A DNA stretch of 64,000 nt, taken from assembly GCA_963921825.1 (NCBI GenBank), contig OY997588.1, positions 135,563,203-135,627,202 of the forward strand, written 5' to 3'. The notes beneath the pieces were generated by a model. It had not been told where the DNA came from. It did not search any database and was given only the letters and a program-made list of their open reading frames with translations. The position numbers were made by a program, and so were the translations under genes. Shown here piece after piece: positions 46,446 to 58,173 of the stretch; the first letter of the stretch is position 1, and each line of letters starts with the position of its first letter. Origin of the DNA: Erodium maritimum. Lineage: Eukaryota; Streptophyta; Magnoliopsida; Geraniales; Geraniaceae.

Positions 46446-46801
46446 TTCGGCTTTCATGCTTTCAACTGTAATGCACAATACACATACAATCTTATTGTAT
46501 GAAAAAGATGTATTTGTAACTGATACCAAAGTAACGCCACACCAGGATAAAATTTCATGCACAAGACCTTCTTGTCCCTCAGATGGAAACGTCGGTAGAG
46601 ATATATTTTAAATGACCATAAGATGTATATATGTGAAACTAGGAACGTTAAGCCGAGATCAACATATCCTGACACAAAAAAAAATATGATGTGTAGATTT
46701 TACCCCTTGGGTGACACATATAGTACACATTTTGACCAAAAGAGTTCAATATAATAGTCAACTGAACCTGAGCTACATATCTACATGCGTTCTCGCCTTA
46801 C
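46446..46801 (+). repeat. Direct repeat R2, right flank of Harbinger-1
   Basis: Diverged copy of 19553-19913 in the same orientation, starting immediately after the Harbinger right end TAA. See R1. Confidence 0.75.
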
Positions 46802-46870
46802 AAGTCACTTTAACGATGTTATAAGTAACATGTGTAATAATGTGGTTTTGAGCGTAGGTAGTTTTAAAAA

Positions 46871-47855
46871 TCACTTACACGATGTGCAAACCTTCAACGG
46901 ACGCAAGCTAAACGGCCATGTTCTACTCGTTGCTCTAAAACGCCTCAAGCCGTCTATGATCGCCGGAACAGAGCATGGTCACCGTTGCGATTTGGCATCG
47001 GATTCTGTGCAGATTGGGAAAGTTATTCCCCAAAATTCATCGGTTTTGGCGGAGTATTCTCAATCATCGGATCTGGCGGAGGATTTGGATTCTTCAGGAA
47101 CTCAGACGCGCGAAGACAATGTACAGGAGGCGGATGTGTTTGGGATGTGTGAGACAAGTCGGGCCGGTCCTGAGGCCCAACAACCTGGTGAGGAGGCCCA
47201 AATGCTGGAGTCTGAACCTATTTTGGTGACCCAAGTACATGGGTTTAGCCCTTTGAATCCGGCTTTTGACTCTCGGGATGTTGCAAATCCGATTGTCAGG
47301 GCTCAAGGCAGCCCTTGGAAGGATGCTTTGTCTAAACCCCTAACTCCGGGGGCTGAACCAAAGAGGTGTGGTCGTCCAAAAAAGGGTCAGTCAAAGAAAA
47401 TTGCTCCTGCTCCTCCTGAAGTTTTTTTATCAGACAAGGGCCAAGACTTCTGCGGATAAAAGCAAATCGGGGAGCTTCACGGTCAATATCGCTAAAAAGA
47501 ATAGCTTGGGCGAGTGAAGTTATTCCACGAAAGTTGGGAAAAGGCAGTTGACCTTGGATCCTTGATGCTCGATCAGATAAACCCGCATCGTATCTTGAAG
47601 GACGTCGAGAGTAGTAAGGACGAAGTTGTAACCCCTGTCCCGGTTTCTAACCGCTTTAATTGCTTAGATCCTGGTAGGAAATAGGCATGGAGGGCGTTCT
47701 TTTTGGTGCTTTGTTGCTTGGGTTCTTTGTTTTCTGTTTAGCTTCTTATAGCTGTTTTGGTTGGAGAAAAAAAATTCCCTTTTGAGGATTTTTTCTCGCA
47801 TTGCTTTACTGACCGGTAGAACACTTGCTTAATAAAATCTTAGTTTATAAAAAAA
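46871..47855 (+). mobile_element. Truncated RRM-ORF1 LINE fragment with poly(A)
   Basis: 5'-truncated relative of the insertion at 11868-13772. It ends in an A run (47849-47855). The flanks TAGTTTTAAAAA (46859-46870) and TAGTTTAAAAAA (47858-47869) may be target duplications, but they are AT-rich and not exact. It contains the ORF1 end and ~390 bp of 3' sequence, with no ORF2. Confidence 0.5.
46885..47459 (+). pseudogene. C-terminal part of LINE RRM-ORF1 protein
   Basis: Open to the stop at 47459. It starts in the last part of the RRM (FNGRKLNGHVLLVALKRLKP, comparable to FKLNCHILFVAIARRRP in the copy at 12200-13591). It then has an acidic/Ser-rich linker and the shared GSPWKDALSKPLTPG and GRPKKGQSKK motifs. 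The open frame continues upstream to 46785 only by chance. Confidence 0.65.
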
Positions 47856-48276
47856 GATAGTTTAAAAAATAAATTTGGACTTCTTATATGGGAAACTTAA
47901 CCTTTAAACTTGTGTCGTCCACGCCAGAAGATTAACATTGTGAAAACAAATCAATAAGGTTTCCACCTTAAATTTCCAAATTTTGGAGCTTTTGAACATG
48001 AATTTTTTCTTAAATTGTCATTAAGGGTATTCACATTTTGTTTTTTTTACCGCCAAAGTATAATTTATTAAATCTTATTTTTCAGAAGTAGAAAGAAAAG
48101 ACAAGGACAACGCCTTCAAATAACATATTACAAACTTGAACGCTGGGACAACTCTCAACCTCAAAACAGAATGAAAAAAGCCAGTTCAACAAAAGGAGGC
48201 ATAACAACAGACCCAAGAATACATCCAAATGAACATAAAACCAAAAGTAAAAATGGTAAAAGAACCATAATACAAA

Positions 48277-50525
48277 TGTCACGCCCCAAATTCAGTAAAA
48301 CTGAACCCGAAACGCGAACATTTAATTTAATAAAACCTTTTCAAACCTTTTGAATAAATCGTTTTAAAACCATCAATTTGTTTAACAAAATAATAATTTA
48401 CAACTCAAAGTACGTCCCAACAAGCGGAAAAAATACAAGGTATACGTCGCTAGACTCAAAAGTAAACCCGGACTCCCGCTCCTAGCTCCTCAAGCTTCGG
48501 AAGCTCACCTAGTCCATCACGCGACCAGTACCTGTAGGAAAAGCAGCTAGGGGTGAGCGTTCGCTCACCACCACGGATAACAGACTGACTACGGCATACT
48601 TAGCAGACAATGCCGGTAACACCAACAACAACCCGACTAACACACACAAACTATTACTTTCCTCAACCGACTCAAAACTCGGACCCGTAATGTAGACCCG
48701 ACACAACGATTGACGACTTCCTCCAAAGACACGACAGATAACCACGCAACACCCAAGATCACAAAGGATCGCACACCAAACAAGATCACAAAGGATCGCA
48801 CTCCAATTGCTCAGTAACCCCCACGCCCTTTACCGAGCCCTGTCAGGCCAGGCGGTCGACCTGTCACCCCAATCCACGCACGCGCGGCCAGGACCCCTTT
48901 CCTCACGAGCGGGCCCCCTACCCCGTCTGAACATGCAGACGCGTGCGATCACAGGACCCCCGTTATTATGAAGCGGGCCCCCAACCTCAGGTAACCACAA
49001 TCACAATCACAAACAAAGTTCAACAAACAGCAACAACACCGGTTTGACACTCCACAGGCACTCATGGCCACCCAAGACACCAACGGTACAACACGGGTTC
49101 AACAACCCCACGGGCACTCAAGGCCACCCAAAACACCAACGGTAGAACACGGGTTCAACAACCCCACGGGCACTCATGGCCACCCAAAACACCAACGGTA
49201 AAACACGGGTTCAACAACCCCACGGGCACTCATGGCCACCCAAGACACCAAAAGTAAAGACACGGGTTCAACAACCCCACGGGCACTCATGGCCACCCAA
49301 GACACCAACAGTAAAGACACGGGCTTTCATGGCCACCCAAGACACAACAGTAAAATACGAGCTCTCATGACCACCCAAGACACGGCAGTAAAATACAGGC
49401 TCTCATGGCCACCCAAGACACAAATTAAACAATCAACCTCCGGGCATAACCAAATGCCTCTAGTAATTCTAATATCGATAAGTTCACTGCTCCTACGACA
49501 CTACTAAGTGTCACATGCATTTCTATTGTTCGATACGTTCCCGTATCATACGACACCACCCGGTGTCGCCTGCCTTTCTAATATTCAATAAACCTACTTA
49601 ACCCACGACACCCAAGTGTCACATGCATTTCTACTGTTAACTTTCCCTAGTCAGGGCCGAGACCCGGCTACTTTTCCCTACCTCGTATGCGTTCTCCAAA
49701 AGCTAACAAACAAGCTCCGGCGTGATCTCGATCACTCGCCTAGCTTTCCCTTTCCTCTGTCGGCAGCACGATCTAATAAGAACACAATTTTAAATACTTT
49801 TAAGTTCGCAGACATAAACTGAATTTAAATAAACTTGACGCCCAAAAGTAACCCCGATAGTGTCGATCACTCCCAAACTTCCCAATTACTCGACATTGTC
49901 GATAAAGGACTCGGAAAAGCCCGATTCGCCCGACATGGCGAATCTGCCCGGGTTTTGAAAACGTCCTTCCGGGGCTCCGAAAATTCCCGTTTTCGTCTCT
50001 ACGATCTTAGAATAATTCAAGGGTTTCTATGCACTCGACGGAATCCAATTCCGACTTCCGAGGAATTTAGTTTGCGTTTAAAGTTTCTAAACCCGTCAAT
50101 TACAACTTTCACAATTTAAATCCAAATTTCGATCCGGGTGTAGATTAATGACTTGGGGAACGTCCTAAACCACCCGAACACGAAACCCGACTACCCGAGC
50201 ATGTGGGCCCCACCCTCAACGCCACAAGGAAACGGCTCAACTAAGACCGCTGTGACGACGGCTAAGCTTTTTGGATCCAAAACGGACCTCGAATGGACCA
50301 AAACATCGTTCGGTTGACTTTTCCAACAATAAGTCAACCTTTCCCAAATTGGTCAGAAATTTGCCCTGAGTCCCCCGGAACTCACTTTGGTCGATATCGG
50401 GGTCAACTTAAGTCCAGTATGACCCTCGGGGTCAAATTTGGGCTCATTTAAGGGTCTGTCCAATTTTTTTAAATTTTCTTGTTTTTCGCAGATTTGACTA
50501 GCGTTGACCGGGAGTGGTTCTTACA
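48277..50525 (-). repeat. Gypsy-D 3' LTR (left copy, shortened)
   Basis: Starts TGTCACGCCCC and ends GGTTCTTACA on plus. Relative to the right LTR it lacks ~660 bp near 50206 (eight filler bases TCAACGCC at the join) and ~45 bp near 48862. It contains a ~56-bp GGCCACCCAAGACACCAACGG tandem array (49060-49430). Confidence 0.92.
49060..49430. repeat. ~56-bp tandem array in the Gypsy-D left LTR
   Basis: Seven or so units of ACTCATGGCCACCCAAGACA plus ACACGGGTTCAACAACCCCA; later units are shortened. The counterpart in the right LTR is 56067-56410 with a different copy number. Confidence 0.88.
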
Positions 50526-50576
50526 ATCTACCCCCCTTAAAGGAATTTCGTCCGCGAAATTTAAAACAACCGCACC

Positions 50577-53500
50577 TCAGGAGTCGAACAGATCGGGGTA
50601 CTTCGCGGGAACCTCGTCCCCGCGCTCCCGAGTCGACTCAGCCTCGTGGTGCCGCCACTGCACCCGTTTTAAGCGGATAATCTTTCCGCGCAGGACCTGC
50701 TCTCGTGGATCCATTTCCCAAACCGGTTCCTCCTCATACGAGACATCATCAGCTACCTCGACATCCGCCCACTCAATGACGTGCGAGGGGTCCGCACATA
50801 CTTCTGCAACTGGGACACGTGGATATTCCCATGATGCGACGACAGTGCAGGTCGGTATGCAACTGATCCCCCTCTACTCAAACCTCGAAAGGCTCGATAC
50901 ACCGCGGGGCTAACTCGCCTCTGCCGCGGTTGAAACGCAACACTCCACCTTTCGGACTCACTTTCAGGGATACATGGTCATCGACTGCTGACTCGAGAGG
51001 TCGGCGCCGTCTGTCAGCATAGCTCCTGCTGACTCTGCGCGGTCTTCAACCGCTCACGCTTCGGCACGACCGACTCAGCTGTCTCTCGGTCCAGTTCTAG
51101 ACCCAGTAAATCCTCATTCCTCACTTCCTCCCCGCACACGGTCGACCGACATGACCTACCATACAACGCTTCGAACGGTGCCATCCTGATACTGGCCTGA
51201 AAGCTGTTGTTGTAGGCGAACTCGGCTAACCGCTCACGAAAGTCATCGTGACGTGCCCCCATTTCCACTGTGCAACCCGCAGTGGTTGCAATAATCCAGC
51301 GGGACGCTGTTGTTCGGCTCTCACCTGCTGACGAGTGAGGCACCGCGATACTAACTCCGCAACCGCTCTCCGCATCCCGTTCCACTATATATAACGCCTG
51401 ATGTCGCGCTCCTCTTAGTGCTACCCACGTGCATTGTCAAACGCGAATAGTGCGACTCTCGCATCTCGTCGCCTCCACCGTTACGCAGTATGAACAAACC
51501 TCCACGATACCGTAACTCCCAATTAGCACGACGATCCCAGCCCTCGGCGTCAACACCGCCGACAACTCTCTCCTGGATCTTCGTCGTCTCGACATCCATC
51601 GATTGTGCCTCTATCCCCCTGCCAGGCAGTGAGGGCTGGGCCACCAACGAGCACATGGCCACGCCACCAGTAACCTCCTCTAGTTCAAGCCCGAACGTGC
51701 CCAGTTCCCCCTCATGTCTCATTCTCGGACTAATATGTTAGCAAGGCCCATAACCGACTTTCTACTCAGGGTGTCGGCGACCACATTCGCCTTACCCGGA
51801 TGGTAGAGTAGCTCAAGTCGTACTCCTCAAGTAGTTCCATCCATTGCCGCTGGCGCATGTTCAGGTCTCGTTGGGAAAATATGTACTTAAGGCTCTTATG
51901 ATCCTAGAACACCTGAAATCGCTCGCCATACAGATAATACCTCCAGTCTTTCAGCGCGAACACTACCACTGCTAATTTCGGGTCATGTGTAGGATAGTTG
52001 CGCTCGTGCGTCTTCCGTCGTTTGGAGCCACAAGCAACAACCTTCCTCGGACGCATCACAGCAGACCTCATACTCGAACCCGCGCTCTGGCACTATCACA
52101 CTGGAGCGGTTGTTAGACGAGCCTTCAGCTCCGTGAACGCACGTTCACAAACGTCAGTCCACACAAACCCGACTCCCTTGCGTGTCAAAATAGTCATAGG
52201 CACGGCTAATCGCGCAAAGTCCTGGACAAACCGCCGATAAACGTCCTACCAGCCCCAAGAAGCTGCGGATCTCAAAGACACTCGTGGGCCGCGCCCACTT
52301 CAAACCCGCGTCGATCTTCGCCGGATCGACCAATATACCGTCACGGGACACAACGTGACCGAGGAATCCCACCTCAGCGAGTCAAAACTCGCACTTCTCC
52401 GGGTTGGCGTATAATTGATGTGTGCGCAACAAGGTCAGAACACCCCTCAGATGTTCCTCATGCGCCGCCTTGTTCTGCGAGAAGATCAAGATATCGTCCA
52501 CAACTACCACCACAAATTGATCTAAGAACGGTCGGAATATAATGTTCATCAGATCCATGAACGCTGCAGGTGCGTTCGTTAGTCCAAACGGCATCACCAA
52601 GAACTTGTAATTCCCATAGCGTGTCCGGAATGCAGTCTTTGCGACGTCCTCCTCTCGGACTCGCAACTGGTAATATCCGGACCGCAGATCGATCTTCGAG
52701 AAACAGGTCGACCCTCTCAACTGGTCGAACAAGTCGTCAATCCTCGGCATCGGGTATCGGTTCTTCACCGTAACCCGGTTCAGCTTCCGGTAATCTATAC
52801 ACATCCGGAGCTCTCCACTCTTCTTCTTCACGAAGAGTGTTGGTGCTCCCCGCGGAGATACCCTCGGACGGATAAATCCCTTCTCCTGAAGCTCCTCGAG
52901 CTGACGCTTCAGCTCGGTCAACTCGGCTGGCGCGAACCTGTAAGGCGTCATCGATATCGCTGTCGTTCCCGGCACCAGGTCAAACCTGAACTCCACCTCA
53001 CGAACTGGTGGCAACCCGCTCAATTCCTCCGGAAGGACCTCAGGGAACTCGCACACCACTTGCGGTAACTCGCGGCTCTGCACAGCCGATACCTCCTTCA
53101 CTGCGGACAATGCCGACAGGAGAACCCCGCTCTTACTACCCAGAACACACGACACCTTCGTGTTGCCTGCTGACAACGTCACTCGTCGCCTGTAACAGTC
53201 GATATTGACTTGGTACTTCGCCCGCCAATCCATTCCCAGGATCACGTCAAGGCGGTCATTTCGTAAGTATCCTTCCCACGGATACACGCACAAGCTCAGT
53301 CGCTGCCAAAAATCACGGACCCTCGCGGTCTCTCTAAGACCTCGCTCCACTAACTTCGTCGTGCCTACCAACTCCGAGCATACCCGAATCCTCGGGGTGA
53401 GGACTTGATCCAGCATCGGGGCTCTTGAGCCCTCTCTCGAACTCATGTATCAGTTCGCTTCTCTAACTTCGCAGGCACGACAGACCCTAGTCAACACCAC

Positions 53501-53594
53501 AACACCTCCAACCGGCGTGTCCAGACGCCGGGGTGTACTCAACGGCTCCAAACTCAGCCCCAACATCCCAGCACAACTCGACGAAGCAAACAAG
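50577..53594 (-). pseudogene. Gypsy-D pol: protease to integrase, broken
   Basis: Minus strand. From 53594 a protease body (SSSCAGMLGLSLEPLSTP, then [17 protein letters not shown]). An open frame 53446-52382 holds reverse transcriptase ([65 protein letters not shown]). TGA at 52384-52382 replaces the usual Trp; the same frame goes on with [13 protein letters not shown]. RNase H and the integrase core are frameshifted; readable pieces include EFAYNNSFQASIRMAPFEAL near 51215. The C-terminus reads HVSQLQKYV, then VSYEEEPVWEMDPREQVLRG and VQWRHHEAESTRERGDEVPA, a chromodomain-like end, stopping at 50577. Chromodomains steer integration to marked chromatin. Confidence 0.82.
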
Positions 53595-54900
53595 TGTGAC
53601 GCCCCGGTACCCAATAAAACTGACGCCCAAATCAGAGATCGAACAACCACTCAATTAGTCACTCCGGTAAGGTCTAGTGCAACCCCCACACGGTCCTCTA
53701 TGAATTTACTTATAACTTTCCGCAACCAAACCAGTATTCGCTACTCGTCCCTTGCGGGAAAAGTAGTAAAGGGGATGAGTGTTCTGCTCACCTCCACGGA
53801 CACCCGTTCGATTATGGCATACTAGTAAAGCACTAACGACTTACCCATCTAATTAGGGAAAACCACTACCTCAAAACCTGATACCCAAAACGTCACACTG
53901 CTCAAGCCATTAATACCTCAAATACTCTCTTACGTAAGGGAAACCTCGAAACGGGGACTATGTTCTCACTCAAGCAAACCACTAACGCTCACAATCTCGA
54001 TAACCCCAATTACCCGATCACATAGGAAACCTCAAATAACCCACTCACGTGAAGGAAACCTCAAACCACCCGTTCACGCGAGGGAAACCTCGAATAACCC
54101 ACTCACGTGAAGGAAACCTCAAACCACCCGTTCACGCGAGGGAAACCTCGAATAATTCACTCACGTGAAGGAAACCTCAAATAAACCGCACGAACGTGCA
54201 CCAAGTCACGTAACAACAACACTAACCACACAACGAAACCAAAAAAAATTTGAAAGCAGCTGACTGGACCAGGCCGGCGAGCCAGCCGGACCGTGCTACC
54301 GTTCGGGCCGGCAAGCCATCCGGACCGTGCTGTCGTCCGGGCCGGCAAGCCACCCGGTCCGTGCTGCCTTCCGGGCCGGTAAGCCACCCGGTCCATTCCA
54401 CCTTCCGCGCCAAAACAGTGGCCCCGACCACGTCTCCTACCGGTCCGGTCCATGGCCCGTCCCGTAGCTGCAACGACTTCGCACTTAACACACCGTAGGG
54501 CACTCGCATCCTACCCTTCTCCTAGCGACCCGCACACTTGTGCGTCACAGACATTCGACCACCAAACTAACAACATACGTACAACAATTTAAAGACCAAA
54601 CACAAGTCACCCAACCTCAATCACAAGCCGACAAGGCCAACCAAAATCAAACACGCCCACCGGGCCGACAAATTTCAAAACACGCCCACCGGGCCAACCA
54701 ATTTAAACACACGGCCACATGGCCAACCAAAACAAAAAAAACGCCCCCAAGGCTAACCACTTACTTACACACACGCCCACAGGGCCAACCAATATACACA
54801 CACACCCACAGGGCCAACCAACTTTAACACACACCCACAGGGCCAACCAATTTTAAAACACGCCCAGCAGGCCAACAAACTTTAAAACTTTCTCCTTTTC
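53595..54900 (-). repeat. LTR-like segment with tandem arrays in place of Gypsy-D gag
   Basis: The plus-strand start TGTGACGCCCC..TAAAACTGA and the block GGGGATGAGTGTTCTGCTCACCTCCACGGA near 53770 align with the start of the Gypsy-D LTRs (48277 and 48550). Arrays of ~58 bp (53990-54180), ~34 bp (54265-54400) and ~30 bp (GGGCCAACCAA units, 54640-54890) follow. It is probably a reverse-oriented LTR fragment of a related family inserted at the gag-protease junction. The right border and a target duplication could not be fixed. Confidence 0.45.
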
Positions 54901-55244
54901 ATTATAAAACCTCATATTTGACATCACGTAGTTACAACCCGGTTCAGGCGTCCCCGAACTACATTGTACCCATTTGATGTCAACACCGTCACGTTCGACT
55001 ACATGAGCGCTCCTGAGTCGAGTCGCGACAGCTTAAAAACGTTTCACGCAGCAACAAACAATCAGTATGCCAGCAATAAACATCTGCACCTACACACAAT
55101 CACAAACATGACTCAAAACACTACGGGTCTACACACAGTTTCCGACTTGCGTACCCAACGCACGACGGGACTTTACTGACTCGACTCTCCCCACCTAATT
55201 GACGTACAGTACGAGGTGTGAAACCTCGAGCTCTGATACCAAGA
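54900..55244 (-). other. Gypsy-D leader and primer-binding site
   Basis: On minus, TTGGTATCAGAGC begins three bases after the LTR. The block TTCGGGGACGCCTGAACCGG near 54950 matches the Gypsy-A leader at 27783-27802, so the two families share leader sequence. Confidence 0.7.
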
Positions 55245-58173
55245 TGTCACGCCCCAAATTCAGTAAAACCGAACCCGGAACGTGAACGTTTAATTTAATA
55301 AAACCTTTTCAAACCTTTTGAATAAATCGCATTAAACCATCAATTTTTTTAACAAAATAATATTTTACAACTCAAAGTACGTCCCAACAAGCGGAAAAAA
55401 TACAAGGTATACGTCGCTAGACTCAAAAGTAAACCCGGACTCCCGCTCCTAGCTCCTCAAGCTTCGGAAGCTCACCTAGTCCATCCCGCGATCAGTACCT
55501 GTAGGAAAAGCAGCTAGGGGTGAGCGTTCGCTCACCACCACGGATAACAGACTGACTACGACATACTTAGCAGACAATGCCGGTAACACCAACAACAACC
55601 CGACTAACACACACAAATTGTTACTTTCCTCAACCGACTCAACACTCGGACCCATAATGTAGACCCGACATAACGATTGACGACTTACTCCAAAGACACG
55701 ACAAATAACCACGCAACACCCAAGATCACAAAGGATCGCACACCAAACAAGATCACAAAGGATCGCACTCCAACTGCTCAGTAACCCCCACGCCCTTTAC
55801 CGATCCCTGTTAGGCCAGGCGGTCGACCTGTCGCACTTTTCCCGACACAAAGTCGGATCAGGCCGTCGACCTGTCACCCCAATCCACGCACGCGCGGCCA
55901 AGACCCCTTTCCTCACGGGCGGGCCCCCTACCCCGTCTGAACATGCAGACGCGTGCGATCACAGGACCCCCGTCATTATGAAGCGGGCCCCCAACCTCAG
56001 GTAACCACAATCACAATCACAAACAAAGTTCAACAAACAGCAACAACACCGGTTTGACACTCCACATGCACTCATGGCCACCCAAGACACCAACGGTACA
56101 ACACGGGTTCAACAACCCCACGGGCACTCAAGGCCACCCAAAACACCAACGGTAGAACACGGGTTCAACAACCCCACGGGCACTCATGGCCACCCAAAAC
56201 ACTAACGGTAGAACACGGGTTCAACAACCCCACGGGCACTCATGGCCACCCAAAACACCAACGGTAGAACACGGGTTCAACAACCCCACGGGCACTCATG
56301 GCCACCCAAGACACCAACAGTAAAGACACGGGTTCAACAACCCCACGGGCACTCATGGCCACCCAAGACACGGTAGTAAAATACAGGCTCTCATGGCCAC
56401 CCAAGACACAAATTAAACAATCAACCTCCGGGCATAACCAAATGCCTCCAGTAATTCTAATATCGATAAGTTCACTGCTCCTACGACACTACTAAGTGTC
56501 ACATGAATTTCTATTGTTCGATACGTTCTCGTATCATACGACACCACCCGGTGTCGCCTGCCTTTCTAATATTCGATAAACCTACTTAACCCACGACACC
56601 CAGGTGTCACATGCATTTCTACTGTTAAATTTCCCTAGTCAGGACCGAGATCCGGCTACTTTTCCCTACCTCGTATGCGTTCTCCAAAAGCTAACAAACA
56701 AGCTCTGGCGTGATCTCGATCACTCGCCTAGCTTTCCCTTTCCTCTGTCGGCAGCACGATCTAATAAGAACACAATTTAAATATTTTTAAGTTCGCAGAC
56801 ATAAACTGAATTTAAATAAACTTGACGCCCAAAAGTAACCCCGACAATGTCGATCACTCCCAAACTTCCCAATTACTCGACATTGTCGATAAAGGACTCA
56901 GAAAAGCCCGATTCGCCCGACATGGCGAATCTGCCCGGGTTTTGAAAACGTCCTTCCGGGGCTCCGAAAATTCCCGTTTTCGTCTCTACGATCTTAGAAT
57001 AACTCAAGGGTTTCTATGCACTCGACGGAATCCAATTCCGAATTCCGAGTAATTTAGTTTGCGTTTAAAGTTTCTAAACCCGTCAATTACAACTTTCACA
57101 ATTTAAATCCAAATTTCGATCCGGGTGTAGATTAATGACTTGGGGAACGTCCTAAACCACCCGAACACGAAACCCGACTACCCGAGCATGTGGGCCCCAC
57201 CCGACCCCCTTTGGCCGTGGGTGGCTAGGGCTGGTTTGGGGCCGGTCCACCAAGGTGGTGGCTGGTCCTAACTCCGGCCAGCCACCATACACGGTGGCCG
57301 GAGCTCCCCCGAGCCTCCGGTCACCGTAAAACGTTCATCTCTTCGCTCCAAAACACCTCCAACAAACTCCACACCTCAACTCATCCATATTCAACCCGTT
57401 TCAATCCAAACCCTAATTTTTAAATTTAACAAAACGAGAATCGGTTAGGTGCTCACCTTAGAGAACGTCGATGTGAGCTCGATTCTTTTATCGTTGAGAC
57501 GATCCACCGGTTTGATCGACGGGAAAAGCCAAAACTTCCAACACCTCCTTCTCTTTTCTCTTCTTCTTCTAACTCCACTTTCTCTCTCCAAAACTCCATT
57601 TTTTACAAGTATGGCTGACCATCACCATGCCTCTCATCTTTGTATTTTTTCAAAAACACAACACTTTCCATATTTACAAAACTAACCCTCAAGTCCCATC
57701 TTTTGTTTTGTCCAATAAACCTAACACCACCACATTGGTGACATGTGTCAAGTGGGTCCCATACTTTTTGGAAAATATCTTCTAGATATTTTTCAGTTAG
57801 ATTCGCGAAATTCGGCCGTCTCGGGCCCCGAACGGGCACTTTTTCTAAGAAATTACGAAACTTCGCGGGTTACAAGGAAACGGCTCAACTAAGACCGCTG
57901 TGACGACGGCTAAGCTTTTTGGATCCAAAATGGTCCTCGAATTGACCAAAACGTCGCTCAGTTGACTTTTCCAGTAAAAAGTCAACCTTTCCCAAATTGG
58001 TCAGAAAGTTTCCCTAAGTCCCCCAGAACTCACTTTGGTCGATATCGGGGTCAACTTAAGTCCGGTATGACCCTCGGGGTCAAATTTGGGCTCATTTAAG
58101 TGTCTGTCCAAAATTTTTAGATTTTCTTGTTTTTCGCAGATTTGACTGGCGTTGACCGAGAGTGGTTCTTACA
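55245..58173 (-). repeat. Gypsy-D 5' LTR (right copy)
   Basis: 2929 bp, followed by ACAAA. It contains the array 56067-56410 and the ~660 bp missing from the other LTR (about 57201-57865), which includes a TATA-free GC-rich part and a long TC-rich stretch. The rest is closely similar to 48277-50525. Confidence 0.92.

Larger units (their letters stand above)
48277..58173 (-). mobile_element. Gypsy-D: chromovirus-like LTR retrotransposon
   Basis: 9897 bp, flanked by the exact duplication ACAAA (48272-48276 and 58174-58178). LTRs: 48277-50525 (2249 bp, the element's 3' LTR) and 55245-58173 (2929 bp, its 5' LTR). On minus, the primer-binding site TTGGTATCAGAGC starts at 55241 and the purine tract AAGGGGGGTAGAT lies at 50538-50526. 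The pol order protease, reverse transcriptase, RNase H, integrase and chromodomain-like end identifies a Tekay/Del-like Gypsy element. Gag is not recognisable. It is defective. Confidence 0.93.

Noticed and set aside
53595..53650. Protease active site GTGASH of Gypsy-D
   Set aside because: It resembles DTGASH, but the DNA is the terminal part of an LTR-like segment; the true protease body starts at 53594. Treated as coincidence.
54157..54453. Gly/Arg-rich minus-strand frame of 98 codons
   Set aside because: It is a translation of the ~34-bp GGGCCGGCAAGCC repeat array, not a gag or host gene.
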